Below, one piece after another: positions 13,001 to 24,051 of a DNA stretch of 64,000 nt. Positions within the stretch are counted from its first letter, which is position 1. The number at the start of each line of letters is the position of its first letter. The position numbers and the translations under genes were made by a program. The notes beneath the pieces are model-generated. The model made no database searches and was not told the DNA's origin. It saw nothing but the letters and a program-made list of their open reading frames with translations. Source of the stretch: Watersipora subatra (Eukaryota; Bryozoa; Gymnolaemata; Cheilostomatida; Watersiporidae); assembly GCF_963576615.1 (NCBI RefSeq), contig NC_088710.1:2584001-2648000 (forward strand), read 5' to 3'.

Positions 13001-16000
13001 AGCCCAAACAATGCTGGCTGGACAATTTTCCTCGGCAGGTGAGTTTGTAAAACTATAGTGAGGCCTTCGCATTTGTGTCAAATAAAATCAAATAGTTATC
13101 GAGTATGTCAATCGCTTTTCAGTCAGGTCATGAGCAGGAGCAGGACTTTTTTGGTTGAATTTTAATCTTACTACCAATTTTTGCAAAAGGAGATGAAAAT
13201 GAGCACTCACCTTGTATTTGCATCTATTTATAGCACACACCTTGTATTTGTATCTATTTATAGCATACATCTTGTATTTGTATCTATTTATAGTACACAC
13301 CTTGTATTGCATCTATTTATAGCACACACCTTGTATTTGTAGCTTTTTATATCACACACTTTGTACAGTCAAACATGGATAACTCGCCCTCGGATAGCTC
13401 GAACACATGGTTAACTTGGACGGTTTTTTTGTCCGTTCCCAGGTAATGGTAAATTGCTTTAGATAACTCGACCTCAACTTTGTTAACTCGAACAGTTTTT
13501 GCCCAATGGCTACCGAAACTGTTGTTATCGCTTTAAAAAATCACTTTATTCCAAGTCATAGAGGTAAACCTCAACTTTTCGTACTTCATAGGCGTCGTTA
13601 TTACCATCATCAGCGAAATATTTTTGTCAACGACTTTTCTAAAGGTTTGGCGAAATTTGATTTTTACCAAACATCCGCTTAGCGATGGCCCTTCGGACGC
13701 AAGGAAAAGTGAGGTAACCTTCACATAAACTTCAAGAAAAATTGGTAAAATTGATCTTGGTTAAAAGGCTCAAAAGAAAAAGATGTATTTTCTTCTGAGC
13801 ATTTCAACAGCGATCAGGTTTTGCCAATTTTAATCTAAAAAACGTTCTGGCAATAACATCACCTCAAACAACAAACCAATCTCAAGTGATAGAAAAATCT
13901 CTATACTTTTTGATAAAAAATATTTTTAAACTTTATATTAAAAGCATTTAATTTGAAACAAGCTATTTATGCTTGTGATTTATATTACATTTTGTATATG
14001 TACATGTATGTACTAATAAATAAATAAATACATGGACTTGTGACAGTGCTCCGATAACTTGAATGCTCTGATAACTCGAACACTTTCGCTCGGTCCCATG
14101 AAGTTTGAGTTATCCATGTTTGAATGTATTTGTATCTATTTATAGCACATACCTCGTATTTGCTTCTATATATAGCCCACCTTGCATGTGCATCTATTTA
14201 TAGCACATGCCTTGTATTTACATCTATTTATAGCACACACCTTGCATTTGCATCTATTTATAGCCCACCTCGCAATTGCATCTATTTTTAGCACACGCCG
14301 GACTCCATATTCTGGTACTATATGATCTCTCTTGGCTTCTACCTCACTCTTCTCTTCTCCCAGTTTGTAGACGTCAAAAGAAAGGTAAAGATCTCTTTTT
14401 AATTGTATTTGCTAGTCTGTAGCTTATACCCAGGTTCTACTATGGGAATTTTCGATGAAGGAAAAGAAAACAGTAAAACACAATCATGGAACGTTTTAGA
14501 ATATGAAACTCTATACAAAATATATTATCATAATGATTATAAATTTTATTAGGTATTTGTGTAATTTCTTGAAGTCAAGCAGTTTTAGATCAACTGCCTC
14601 CAGTAAAGTTACCCTCAGTATAACTATCCCCGCAACAGCTGTGTCCTGACAATTGCCCATCGAAAGACAGTTCTTCCAGCAGGACAACAGCCTTTTGGAT
14701 AATCACGCTCTCTTTCTTAAAGATTGACTTGCAACAACATTGACATTACAGTTGTTTGGTATCAAAAGGTTCACCATGCTTTACTCGGCTGTGTTTTAGG
14801 TACGAAATATCTGGAAATGTGATTACAAGCTCTTAAAAGCTCAAAAACAAACAGTTAATCGCTGCCATCATGAAACAGCCGTAGATTAGAATCTCTTTCC
14901 AAAACGGCTCAAATAGGACGGAGTTGAACAAGATGGCTTCTGTTTACACTTTCATGCAACCTCATTTGTCGAAATATTTTCACAAATATACTTCACGAAT
15001 TCGATAAAACCATGTCTATTGTCTTCACGCATCTGTTTCATCATCATTGTAATGCTGTCACTTTGAGCCCTGATATCTCAAAACCTACCGTGAAAATTCA
15101 TTTAATTTTTTAACCTTAGCTCGAAGGAGTGCATGTCATCCTCTGATAAACATGACGAGTCTGTTGGTCACCTGTGATAGTCGAAAAACGCTGCAGGAAT
15201 TATTCGCGCTGTTTGGCAGGAAGTATGGGTCACATGATCAGGTTACGACTAGACGATTAGACCAAGCTGAAACGAAGTTGTAACCTAGCGAGCATCTATA
15301 TTTGGTAAGGGCTCTTTGGTAAAGCCTGAAGTGTTTGTCATAAACTAGTGTTACAAAACGTTTTATATTGAGCCTTTAATTGGCCTTTCAATTCACATGA
15401 TAACATCACGTGTTAAAACAATAACCAAATAGATTGACTACGTCAGAGAAATAAACTGATTCCAATCTACGGCAGTTTCGTGATGACGGCGATTAACTGT
15501 TCGTTTTTGAACTTTTAAGAGCTTGTAATCACGTTTCCACATATTTTGCACCTGCAACACAGCAGAGTAAAACATGGTGAATCTTTTGATACCAAATAAC
15601 TGTAATCTGAATTTTGTTGCAAGTCAACCTTTAAGCCATAAAGCTCAAAAACACCAACGTTTATTTAACTAATTTATTTTTAAAAACTTTCCAATGCAAT
15701 AAAAATGTTATCTAGCCTAAGTCTGGAGCCAAATAAATGATTGTTCTCAAAGTTATAACAGCAATTAAAAAGAATATAACTATCTACTGAAACCATAAAT
15801 TGTATGTTATGTATGTATCTCATAAAGTCTAGCTAATGAAGGCTTTCAAACTCCATGATGGGTGCTCCTTGTGTGTCTAAATACCGATGAAATGATTATT
15901 GGTAAATAAAGGGCTTTTAATTTTTCTGTTTGTTCTAAATTGTTATTGAACTTTGCACAGCAAATAAATATTTTAAGCTTATTATTTAAAAGAGGAGAAG

Positions 16001-19000
16001 TTTTTCAGATACCAAGTTAAGTATGCAGACTACTGGAATCGTGACAGAACCTCACAGGATTTTGGTCTCCCGTTGAAGTCTGATAAGTTTCATGCATTTA
16101 TGATATTTTCAAGTACTTTTTTCCAGTGTCACAAGTCTACAAAGAGAATTGAAGAAAATTTTTGTTGGTGCATTTTAGGACTTCTGGGAACAATTTATTC
16201 ACCATCTGACTACAATATTCTTGATGACATTCTCATGGATGTGTAACTTCACTCGAGTCGGCTCCCTTGTGCTCTGCATACACGATATGGTTGATTGGAT
16301 GTTAGAGTTTGCCAAACTTAACAGATATCTTAACAACACACGACTTTGCGACTTCCTGTTTGGGTTGTTCACTATCAGCTGGTTCATAACTCGACTAGTC
16401 ATGTTTCCATACTTGTAAGTTATCCTCTCCTTTTTCTCTGGCGGGATGGCTACTGTAAAACCTCCATTTGCGCGCTATGGTGTTGTATTTTCAACCCTTC
16501 TTTCGTGGCATTCTATTAAAAGTGACACTCAAATAAAGGTAGAACTCAAATAGAAGTTTTACGGTATTTTGGCTGATGTTTTAATAAACTGAGGTTCACT
16601 AAAGGGCTTCAAGCTAAACGCGTTGTCTAATCCATTATTTGCACTGATGAAACATTAGCTAACAAGGATACACATTCCAGCCGTCTTTTGCCATTTTTAT
16701 TGTCTACACTTACCCTTACACTTACTTATCTCTTGTGCTGTGAGACATCATCAGGTCTATTACCTACTTATCTGCACAATTATTCCACAATCTGGCAAGG
16801 TGATGGAATGGTGCAGGTGCTAAAATGTGGATCGATGAAGCAGACCATCATGAGTTCAAACCTTATGTGAGGCAATCTTTTCCCTAAAATCAAAACGTGG
16901 CTTCAGACCAGTATATCTTGTCAGGAATCGTCAGACCTTGGCATAATAAAGTCTTTGTCTATTTGAGGTATTTTGTTACGCATGGTCTAGATGTTGTTAG
17001 TCTAATGTTGTTAGTCATTTTTATTATTTTTCAAGTGAGAAGAATTCAGTGATGACTAAAGGTTTTATAACTATTTGAGTGTGACTTTTGCAAAATAGCG
17101 GTAAAAATCTAAGGATTTCAAATCGCTTAGCAATTACCTCAAATCTGAACGTATTACATTATGCCTAGATTCGAGGTTTTCCGGTGCATGATGCACTGCT
17201 TCAGACAGTCGGACACGATTTTTATTACATTAAAGATTATATTATTATATTATATTATTATAGTAACAGCTAAATGAATGCACGGCGTTGCAGGGTAATA
17301 AAATAATTACCCAATGAGCTTGAGTAACTTACCTGGTAAGCTTGTAACTTAAAAGTCTTGACTAGAATCAAAACTACATGTAAAGTTATGTTAATAATAA
17401 TTACTTTTCGCGTAAGAAAGAAGCATGCTAATTAACATAAGTGCTTTAAACATGAGTATTTTAACTGATGTAGTGAATATGAACACGATTAATCCAGGGC
17501 AACTCAAGTAGAGTATGCGGCTTAATGGGTGAGTTTGGCACCTCTAAAATAGGAGGTCTCGAGTTCAAATCCAATACAAAGTGCATTTTCAGTGTTAAAT
17601 CTTTATCGCTAAAACAGCTAGGCAAACAACAAACAGTGCAGTTTATATAGTTGGATTTATAATATATAATAATTTATTAGAACACAAAAATGTGCTCATT
17701 TCTAGTCAAATTACCTAAATCGATGTAAACACACTTTGCCCTAATTCAGACCTAGTTCCAACATCATTGATAGCGTTTCATCACAGCATTATGCGTGCCA
17801 TGGCTTGCCTCAAGCAAAGCACCTATATGAAGACAGCAGAACAGCGAATATTCACACAGCCTGCTCACATGTAAGCCGAATTGGTACCACTGAGGGAGTC
17901 ATATGAGAAAGACACGTTTAGTTACTTTTGAATTAATCGACCATCAAGCTACTCCAGGAAGATGCACCGCTAGTCGACGGCGTTAAAAAAGTAAATGGTG
18001 CACACTATTGCTCTTTATTTTCTGCAGCAGTTTTGTTGACAGCCCTATTCCATTTTGATAATTTCGAATATTTTAATAATTTCATTTTTATAATTATACT
18101 TATTAAAAAGTATCGGTGCTAAGTTACTGTTATAAGAAACATCGCAAGGCATATTCGTCTGCAAAGCGTAATAATTACAATCAGATTACAGTATCTGTTT
18201 TTATATGTCCTCACATAAGTTTTGAATAGCAGCTCACTTCTTGTGAATTTCTCAACTAGTATCTCAGTCTAATACTTGCTAGTTGGCGCCTTGTCATGAC
18301 TTTGAAAGTTGACTTGCAACAAAATTCACACTACAGTTATTTGGTATCAAAAGATTCACTATGTCTTACTCTGATGTGTTTTAGGTGCAAAATATTTGGA
18401 AATGTGATTACAAGCTCTTGAAAGCTCAAAAACGAAGTTAATTGCAGCCATCATGAAAACACCATAGGTTGGAATACCTTTATTTCGATGACGTACTCAA
18501 CTCGACGTGGTTATTGTTTCGACACGTGATGTTATCACGTGAATTGAAAGGCCAATAAAAGGCTCAATATAAAACATCTCGTAGCACTAGTTTATGACAA
18601 ACACTTTGGGTTCTACCAGAAAGCCAGTATCAAATATAGATGCTTGCTACTTTACAGTTTCATTCCAGCTTGATGTAATCATCTAGTCGCAATCTGATCA
18701 TGTGATCCATACATCTTGCCAAATGGTGCGAACAATTTCTGCAGCATTTTTCGACTATCACAGGTGACCAACAGGCTCCTCATGTTTATCGGAGAATGAT
18801 ATGCACTCTTTCGAGCTAAGGTCAAAAAAATAAATTAATTTTTAGGCTAGGTTTTGAGATATCAGTGCTCAAAGTGACAGCATTACAATGATGTGAAATA
18901 GATGCAAAAAGGACAATAGATATGGTTTTGATGAATGCGTGAACACCTACAACATAGCAGAGTGAGACATGGTGAACCTTTTGATACCAAATAACTATAA

Positions 19001-20267
19001 TGTGGATTTTTGTTGCAAGTCAACCTTTAATGGATTATTCCACCTACAGCATTCGCAACAACTTGCATATTGATCATGATAGCTGCCAGTAGCTATCAGT
19101 AGCTGTCAATCTCTGTCAGTAGCTACCGATTTTTGTCAGCAGTTATCAATCTCTGTCAGCAGCTGCCGATCTCTGTCAGCAGCTGCCAATCTCTGTCAGC
19201 AGCTGCCGATCTCTGTCAGCAGTTATCGATCTCTGTCAGCAGCTGCCGATTTTTGTCAGCAGTTATCAATCTCTGTCAGCAGCTGCCGATCTCTGTCAGC
19301 AGCTGCCAATCTCTGTCAGCAGCTGCCGATCTCTGTCAGCAGTTATCGATCTCTGTCAGCAGCTGCCGATAGCTGCCAGAGACCAACACACTTTTCAGTT
19401 TAGCATTGTTATTCATGTCTATTCTGTTACAGCATTCTCTACACAACATCGGTTGATGCAAGTAAGATTTTTGGTGAGGCCGGGTTCTACTACTTTTTCA
19501 ATGCCCTTCTCTGGGTTCTCCAGATCCTCCATGTTATATGGTTCTACATCATCTTTAGCGCTGCCTACAAGGCAGTCATTGTTGGACAGGTAAGACTGAC
19601 TTAGCCTCAGTTTAACCGATTAACTTGGTGTGAAGAGCTGAGGCAAGTTTGGGCTATCAACCTAATTACATCAATCATTGATGAGCCAGCAGTAGGAACC
19701 AAGGCTATTTCAGTCAATCAAAAACTGCAGCTAGGTAGTTAACCTCTACTAACCATAAACTTTATGCCTATCAATCATAGACTTCTCAAACTATTATACT
19801 ATAACTCCCCAAGTTTATTACTAGTTCAAGATCTTAGGCTAGCTGTCTGAGCTAGTGATCAATGCAGTACTAACTAACCAGCCAAATGCTGTAGATATGT
19901 TGGTTAAAACATGTCGTACTGATACAGATAAAGAGTTTTCCGCAAATAGTTAACTAAAAATGTTAACATTGTTACACTTTTTTTCTAGAAGAGGGTAAAG
20001 CCTAGTTTCCCTAAGCTATACAGTATAACAATGTGTACCACAGTCTATACCGACTGTCACGATAATACTTGATATAAAGTTAGATTCTGACTTGCAAATG
20101 ATCAAAAAGAACATATAAATGTGTTATAAATAGCTGTCGTGTTACTACAGGTTGAAAGAGATGTTAGAAGTTGCAGTGAAGAATCGGGCATCTCAGATGA
20201 AGAGCTCAAAGAACGCACTGATCTCCTACAGAGCAGCTCTGAGAATGTAAAGCCTCATGTTGATTAA
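4039..20267 (+). CDS. CERS: Ceramide synthase (LASS/CerS family), 8 coding exons, complete
   Basis: Acyl-CoA-dependent N-acylation of sphingoid bases in the ER membrane. Exons: 4039-4202, 5880-6003, 12695-12801, 12927-13038, 14292-14384, 16179-16414, 19433-19589, 20151-20267; all GT-AG, phases add to 1110 nt, 369 aa, normal for the family. The N-terminus has the CerS-typical W-P-x-G-x-x-W region, then PQTKDLL and a first membrane segment ending KLFER (residue 55). Residues 97-122 are the end of the CerS homeobox-like domain (RWLRRRRNQ at 111-119). WDKPWF follows at about 151-156, and VDVKRK ends exon 5. Exon 6 carries the Lag1p motif: the catalytic pair H208 H209, then TRVGSLVL and CIHDMVDWMLEFAK (233-246). 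The tail is acidic (SDEEL) as in vertebrate CerS. The start is the first Met matching the family N-terminus. Minisatellites and transposons fill introns 1-6. The vertebrate subtype is not resolvable by eye. Confidence 0.96.
4977..5015. repeat. 18-bp hairpin in ceramide synthase intron 1
   Basis: The arms TTTTAAAACCCCTGCTTT and its near-perfect complement (17 of 18) surround a 3-4 nt loop. Confidence 0.6.
5255..5699. mobile_element. MITE with AGGCTGGYTCACACTATATC termini
   Basis: The left end, AGGCTGGCTCACACTATATC then GCCGT, is mirrored at 5674-5699 with few mismatches, about 26 bp. The element is 445 bp, holds no gene and lies in ceramide synthase intron 1. The flanks are TAA and CAA, so a mutated 3-bp target duplication (PIF/Harbinger-like) is possible but not clean. 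Confidence 0.7.
6025..6373. repeat. 63-bp minisatellite, left part
   Basis: Five to six copies of a 63-bp unit containing GTCTATGTCTGGTCAGAGG and ATAATATTGTCATTTGAG, starting about 20 bp after the donor of ceramide synthase exon 2. It is interrupted by the transposon at 6374-7043. Confidence 0.9.
6374..7043. mobile_element. CACTA-like (CMC) non-autonomous element inserted in a minisatellite
   Basis: The ends are CACTATGTTTCCAT and its complement ATGGAAACATAGTG, continuing inward as TGCGCAGTACT. It lies within the 63-bp repeat; comparison with uninterrupted copies (GTCTATGTCTGG) shows a 3-bp duplication TAT at 6371-6373 and 7044-7046. A CACTA start and a 3-bp duplication are typical of the EnSpm/CACTA group. 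It is 670 bp, rich in TGCGCAG motifs and has no transposase. Confidence 0.8.
7044..7190. repeat. 63-bp minisatellite, right part
   Basis: Continuation of the 6025-6373 array after the inserted element, about 2.3 copies. Confidence 0.88.
7191..10828. other. Middle of ceramide synthase intron 2
   Basis: AT-rich intron sequence. Apart from the Cys-rich fragment at 8908-9195 I see no repeat array or transposon end that I can delimit. Confidence 0.5.
8908..9195 (+). pseudogene. Possible P2X7 intracellular-domain-like fragment in ceramide synthase intron 2
   Basis: An open frame contains WFHQPKQLCQCGNCHKW followed by NVCC. The spacing C-x-C-x-x-C ... C-C resembles the zinc-binding Cys cluster of the P2X purinoceptor 7 C-terminal (ballast) domain, W-C-x-C-G-N-C ... 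x-C-C, which also occurs in many stand-alone invertebrate proteins. TTGATTACAG just before ATGTTTATGTGG could be a 3' splice site (exon from about 8945). An open segment at 8212-8395, ending GAG|GTAAAT, could be an upstream exon but its phase does not join. It lies on the same strand inside the ceramide synthase gene and is probably a broken copy or chance. Confidence 0.3.
10829..10965. repeat. 40-bp tandem repeat, about 3.3 copies
   Basis: Unit contains GTAACATAGAGTAGCTACAA and TAGAGGTATCTAT; the period is 40 bp. Confidence 0.85.
11491..12530. repeat. 33/66-bp minisatellite, about 31 half-units
   Basis: Alternating 33-bp halves, one with CTACTTGAGTAGTTTCTC and one with CCAATTTAGCAGTTTCTC, make a 66-bp unit; longer periods of about 197 and 263 bp are multiples minus one base. 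On the minus strand each half reads as 11 codons without stop (SMYKRETTQVG / SIYKRETAKLD). There is no splice or start support, so I treat it as noncoding. Confidence 0.92.
13195..13363. repeat. 30-bp minisatellite, left part
   Basis: Unit contains CACACCTTGTATTTGCATCT then ATTTATAGCA, period 30. Split by the transposon at 13366-14126. Each unit carries TCTATTTATAG|CACAC, the same as the 3' splice site of ceramide synthase exon 5. Confidence 0.92.
13366..14126. mobile_element. Tc1/mariner (pogo-like) MITE inserted in the 30-bp minisatellite
   Basis: The termini CAGTCAAACATGGATAACTC and the complement of GAGTTATCCATGTTTGAATG face each other, flanked by TA at 13364-13365 and 14127-14128. Removing it restores the minisatellite phase (TTGTATTTGTATCTATT). 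The CAGT start and TA duplication fit the pogo/Tigger branch. Inside are further TAACTCGA repeats. It is 761 bp with no recognisable transposase. Confidence 0.82.
14127..14305. repeat. 30-bp minisatellite, right part, overlapping exon 5
   Basis: About six copies continuing the array at 13195. The last copy covers the intron end CATCTATTTTTAG and the first eight bases of exon 5 (CACACGCC against CACACACC in the consensus). Confidence 0.9.
14721..15630. mobile_element. TTAA-flanked MITE, copy 1
   Basis: The ends are AGATTGACTTGCAACAACAT and the complement of TTTGTTGCAAGTCAACCT, with inverted similarity extending about 170 bp inward (GATTACAAGCTCTTAAAAGC). Flanked by TTAA at 14717-14720 and 15631-15634, as for piggyBac-type insertion. 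910 bp, no transposase. Confidence 0.85.
16780..16900 (+). repeat. Possible tRNA-like SINE fragment
   Basis: ATGGTGCAGGTGC followed about 35 bp later by ATGAGTTCAAACC resembles pol III A and B boxes. No tail or target duplication was identified. Confidence 0.3.
17270..17600 (+). repeat. SINE-like repeat, copy A
   Basis: It starts with ATGAATGCACGGCGTTGC and AATAAAATAATTAC, and ends in a tRNA-like stretch with a B box (GAGTTCAAATCC near 17562). The same two blocks on one strand, in the same order, occur at 28670-29235. Family not identified. Confidence 0.5.
18306..19026. mobile_element. TTAA-flanked MITE, copy 2, inverted relative to copy 1
   Basis: Same family as 14721-15630; the interior (for example GTGATGTTATCACGTGAATT) is the reverse complement of copy 1. 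The right flank is TTAA at 19027-19030, the left flank TTGA (one mutation). 721 bp, in ceramide synthase intron 6. Confidence 0.83.
19085..19380. repeat. 20-bp minisatellite with 120-bp higher order
   Basis: Unit CTGTCAGCAGCTGCCGATCT, about 15 copies; a six-unit block repeats at a 120-bp spacing. It ends about 50 bp before ceramide synthase exon 7. Confidence 0.93.
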
Positions 20268-20740
20268 ATGCTACCAGTCCTTTTGGCTATTGAAGTGCTG
20301 GCATAAGTTGCAAGTGCAACTCTTCTTTTCATTCGTTGAGTTGTCTTTTCTTGTTGTCATTTACTGTGTGTAGACAACTCTCCGTAACATATACATGTTA
20401 AACTTTCCTATTAGGATCTTCATAGAGGGACGTGTGATCTCATGGTTAGTCAGGTTGATTTAGTTTTTCAAAAACACACAGACTATGTATACATAAGTAA
20501 ATAGCTGTTTTATATTATAAACATAAATACAAGAATATAAACTGTATTGCAGGTTGTGTTACATTTTATCTTGATTTACTTTCATCAAAACTGTAAAATA
20601 CTACTTGAAATGAACTATGCAATATTAAGATAAATTGTAGTTGTGTGATTTATAGCCAGCAAGCTGTACCCTAATACTCATGCAATACACATGAACAGTG
20701 AAAACTAGGTCAGACAGACAACACGCAGTCATGTGACACT
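20268..20740. other. Convergent 3' region between ceramide synthase and YDJC
   Basis: 473 bp shared by both 3' UTRs. No canonical AATAAA signal was placed with confidence. Confidence 0.5.
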
Positions 20741-23700
20741 TTACAAATTTTCCCAGGATGCCTTGTTCCATCCCTCAGCGTTCCAATATTCTTGAAGTTC
20801 TTTGCTAGTGAGAAAGTTCAGTTCCCAATTTCTAGATATATCTTTAGCGAAGTCATCGGGGCCTTGTCCACAGCCCCCATTCTCAGTGGTACTGGCATAG
20901 CCTGGATGAACCATTAGTTCTAGGGAAATTGTTCCTGTAGGCACTGATGTCATAACGGATCTCAAGTTTTCCAGAGTTAAGTTGGCCGTTGACTCAAAGT
21001 TCATCAGCGAGCAGCCTAGAAAGGCATCACTTGACCTACAGTCAGCCTTGGGATCTTTAGCAGTAGTAGATGCTAGCAAAGGATAAGTCAAAGAGTGCAA
21101 ATGGGAAACTCTGATGTAGTTCCTTAAAAACTGCATCAAACTACAGCACAGGGAGCTGAAAGCTGTTCCTAACAGGCAGTTTTCTCATACGCTATATAAA
21201 ACTAGTCATTGACTAGTTTTAACAAGAAAGGTTGACATATCTCTCTGACTGACAAAAACGTTGGATGATTTTAAGGAGCCATCAAAACCTCTCATGAAAG
21301 GACAACTTCCAACCTCCGTATTTCAGCTTTTTCATAGCTGATAGCTATGAAAAAGCTGAGATACGAGTATAATTGTTGGATTATTTTCTATTTTCTATTT
21401 TTTGTTTATTTCTTTTAGTTGCACAGAATGAACTCAATTTTGTCAAAGAAATATGTAAACGCGCTGGCTTTCTCGCATAGCATCTTTACTACTCCACAGC
21501 TCAGAACTTCAAGTTGAGAGATTATCTTTACTGGTAGATATCATGTGTCGCAACTTATATAGGTATGATAAAAATCATTAAAGCATTTTTGTAACCCAGG
21601 CTACACAACCATAAATTTATGCTAAGCAACCATAGACTTAGGTTATACAATCATAGACTCAAGCTAAACAACCACAAATCTTTAAAACAGGTCAACTATT
21701 TATCAAATCTGTAAAACAGCCACCTTCATGGATGCAAATGACAAACTGCATAGATTAAATTAAAACAGAAATTTTTGTTAAAGAACATCTTAGTGATATG
21801 ATAACTCCAACAATACTCTTACTTGATGCCATGAGCGGTGAACAACTCTCGAGTTTGTTTAGCGCACTCGTTTACTTCCTCCAGAAACTGCTTCAGTTCA
21901 GGTACCATCCAATCAGCTTGAGGCAGACTTTTATCAAGAGGAATCCTAGTCAGTGCTATATTATATTCATTCAACACCTGCAAGTTTCATGTCTAATTAC
22001 AACAGCGTGAGAAATCATTACTCTAGCGATGCGAGACAACTCAGACTGACTCTTAGCGAGTTCAGTTCAACCTTTCCATGAATAGTTAATTTGTTTCGTG
22101 TGCCAGCACCGACATGCGTTAAAGTAACTAATTGTAATAAGATTACAATTCATTTCGTTTAGTTCAGTCCACAGCCCAAGAACGTAACTATAAATGCTTC
22201 ACATAATTATATATAAATTATTTTATATTAAGACAAATGCATAACATAAAGATATGTGAAAAGCAAAAGCTTCAAATTTAAATAGTATGCACAAAAGTAA
22301 ATTAATAAAACAATAATATTCAATAAAATATTATTTTCGGTAAATTATTACTCTCCCCGGTAAAGTAAAAGTGAACGACATGTTCATGTGAGAATGTGTT
22401 AAAACAAGGACAGAAATGCACAACTTGACTCGCTCTCAGTTAAACTAGATAAAGTTAACAAAAATGTAGTTCGTATATTTTTTATTTTTATCTTCAACTT
22501 TCCCCGGCCTTTTCACTTCAAAAACTCCAATACTACAGGAAACTTTGAAAACTATTTTATATGCAACGTATCTTGGAAAGTTCTGGTGTCAAATCTTCGT
22601 GACTGTAGCAAATTTATCATAGCTAAGCATTCATTACATAGTACTGTTGTGCAAAAGCGTGATTTTTGTAAGAGTCGGCAGGGTCAGATGCGTATCAAAG
22701 TTTTTTGTATAGGACAACTCCATATGCATGATAACAAAAGTGACAAAAAGCTATTTCAGATATTAAGAAAATGAAAATATATATGACAATCAATTTGATT
22801 TTTAGCCTTAAGTTTTTTTTCAACCCTACATAAATGAAGGTAAAAAATCATGTGCCGAGATTATAGTACACGAGAAAAACATATAAAACCAGGGCTGTCA
22901 ATGTTTTCATCACCTAGCAATAGCCTGTGCTCTGCTCTGCAGACAGATAGCAGCAATACTCTTTCACAAATTTTCATGGGTTGCGACAAACCTGTGCAAA
23001 TGCTTCTCGGATTGTAGGAAATACATGAACATGTTGGTGACCGTCAACTCTCTTTGGGTATGAACCTGTTAGGACTTTAAACTTTTCCAACTGGGCCTTC
23101 AGCTCTGTCTTTATCTGAAACATCAATATCAGTCAATATCAGGTGATATATTAGTTAACCACCAACATTAGCTGGCAGCAGTTGAAGTTGCTCACAAACA
23201 CTAGCCAGCAGCCGCTATATAATTATTGATTATCCATGATCTATTCGCTATGTTCCAACTGATTAACTACAATGTATTAGTTGTTCATCAGAGAACAAAG
23301 ACGTGATATTGTAGGATTGCTAGGCTAGTAAATGTGAATAATGAATGCAAGTCAGACATACACAACTCCACAATGTTATGACACGCTGAATACATGCTGT
23401 TACACAGCTAAAGCTTTGTTATGCCACAGACTACTCCGAATCTGTGAAACGCTATGTCTATGAGAGTAGATCAATTTCGTTTGATAAGTCACCGATCATA
23501 CTGATAGGCTCAAAGCAAAGGTATTCCTTTCCCTGCCTATTCAGGGTTGATGTTTAATCGCATACCTGATTGACACATAATCTTCGTTCTTCTCCAGCGA
23601 GTAGCATTTGGTCCTTGTCAAGGAAACACCCATCCTTGTCGAGGAGGGACTCTATGTCCTTCGCCTCACTCAATGGATGGCCCTCACTAACATTGAAGTG

Positions 23701-24051
23701 TAGCCCTAAATTGTAATTAATAAAACTGTGTATGGTAACCTTTTACCACTCGATACTTTGCAAATGCAAACATCATATCTAGAAATTGCTATATGCTTTT
23801 TAAGATGCTGAAGCTGAAAATACTGGACACAAGACTCTGAAGATGAAAGCGGCTGGTTTTAGCACGTACTAACCCATGGGAAGACCATGATGAAGTCCTA
23901 AGTCTACAGCGTGTTTAGCATAGGAGGTGTTGACCAACAGACTTGTATCTGTTATACCATTTTCCTTGAAACAGTCAATAATTCCATGATTTCTCTGCGG
24001 ACAGTAGCCAAAATCATCTGCTGTGACGTATAGCACCCTGTCAGCACTCAT
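20741..24051 (-). CDS. YDJC: YdjC-family carbohydrate deacetylase, 5 exons, complete
   Basis: Predicted metal-dependent deacetylase of N-acetylated sugars. Exons on the minus strand: 24051-23874, 23705-23566, 23114-22992, 21977-21823, 21035-20741; phases agree, 891 nt, 296 aa (human YDJC about 323). Visible motifs: VTADDFGYC near the start (D12, D13, likely metal ligands), GLHFNVSEG (60-68), DGHQHVHVFP (130-139), and near the end ELMVHPGY and GGCGQGPDDF. The final exon acceptor is taken at 21036/21035 because it gives IKSSDAFLGCSLM, matching the family; the open frame runs further upstream by chance. TGTGTAG directly before the ATG looks like a 3' splice site, so a noncoding 5' exon upstream is likely. 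The 3' end lies about 470 bp from the stop of the ceramide synthase gene (convergent). Confidence 0.96.
21317..21365. repeat. 23-bp hairpin in YDJC intron 4
   Basis: The arms TCAGCTTTTTCATAGCT and AGCTATGAAAAAGCTGA are perfect and extend outward with one mismatch; the loop is GAT. Confidence 0.75.

Noticed and set aside
17520-17585. Functional tRNA gene
   Set aside because: It has a B-box-like stretch but no consistent acceptor or anticodon stem; a SINE-like tRNA-derived block fits better.
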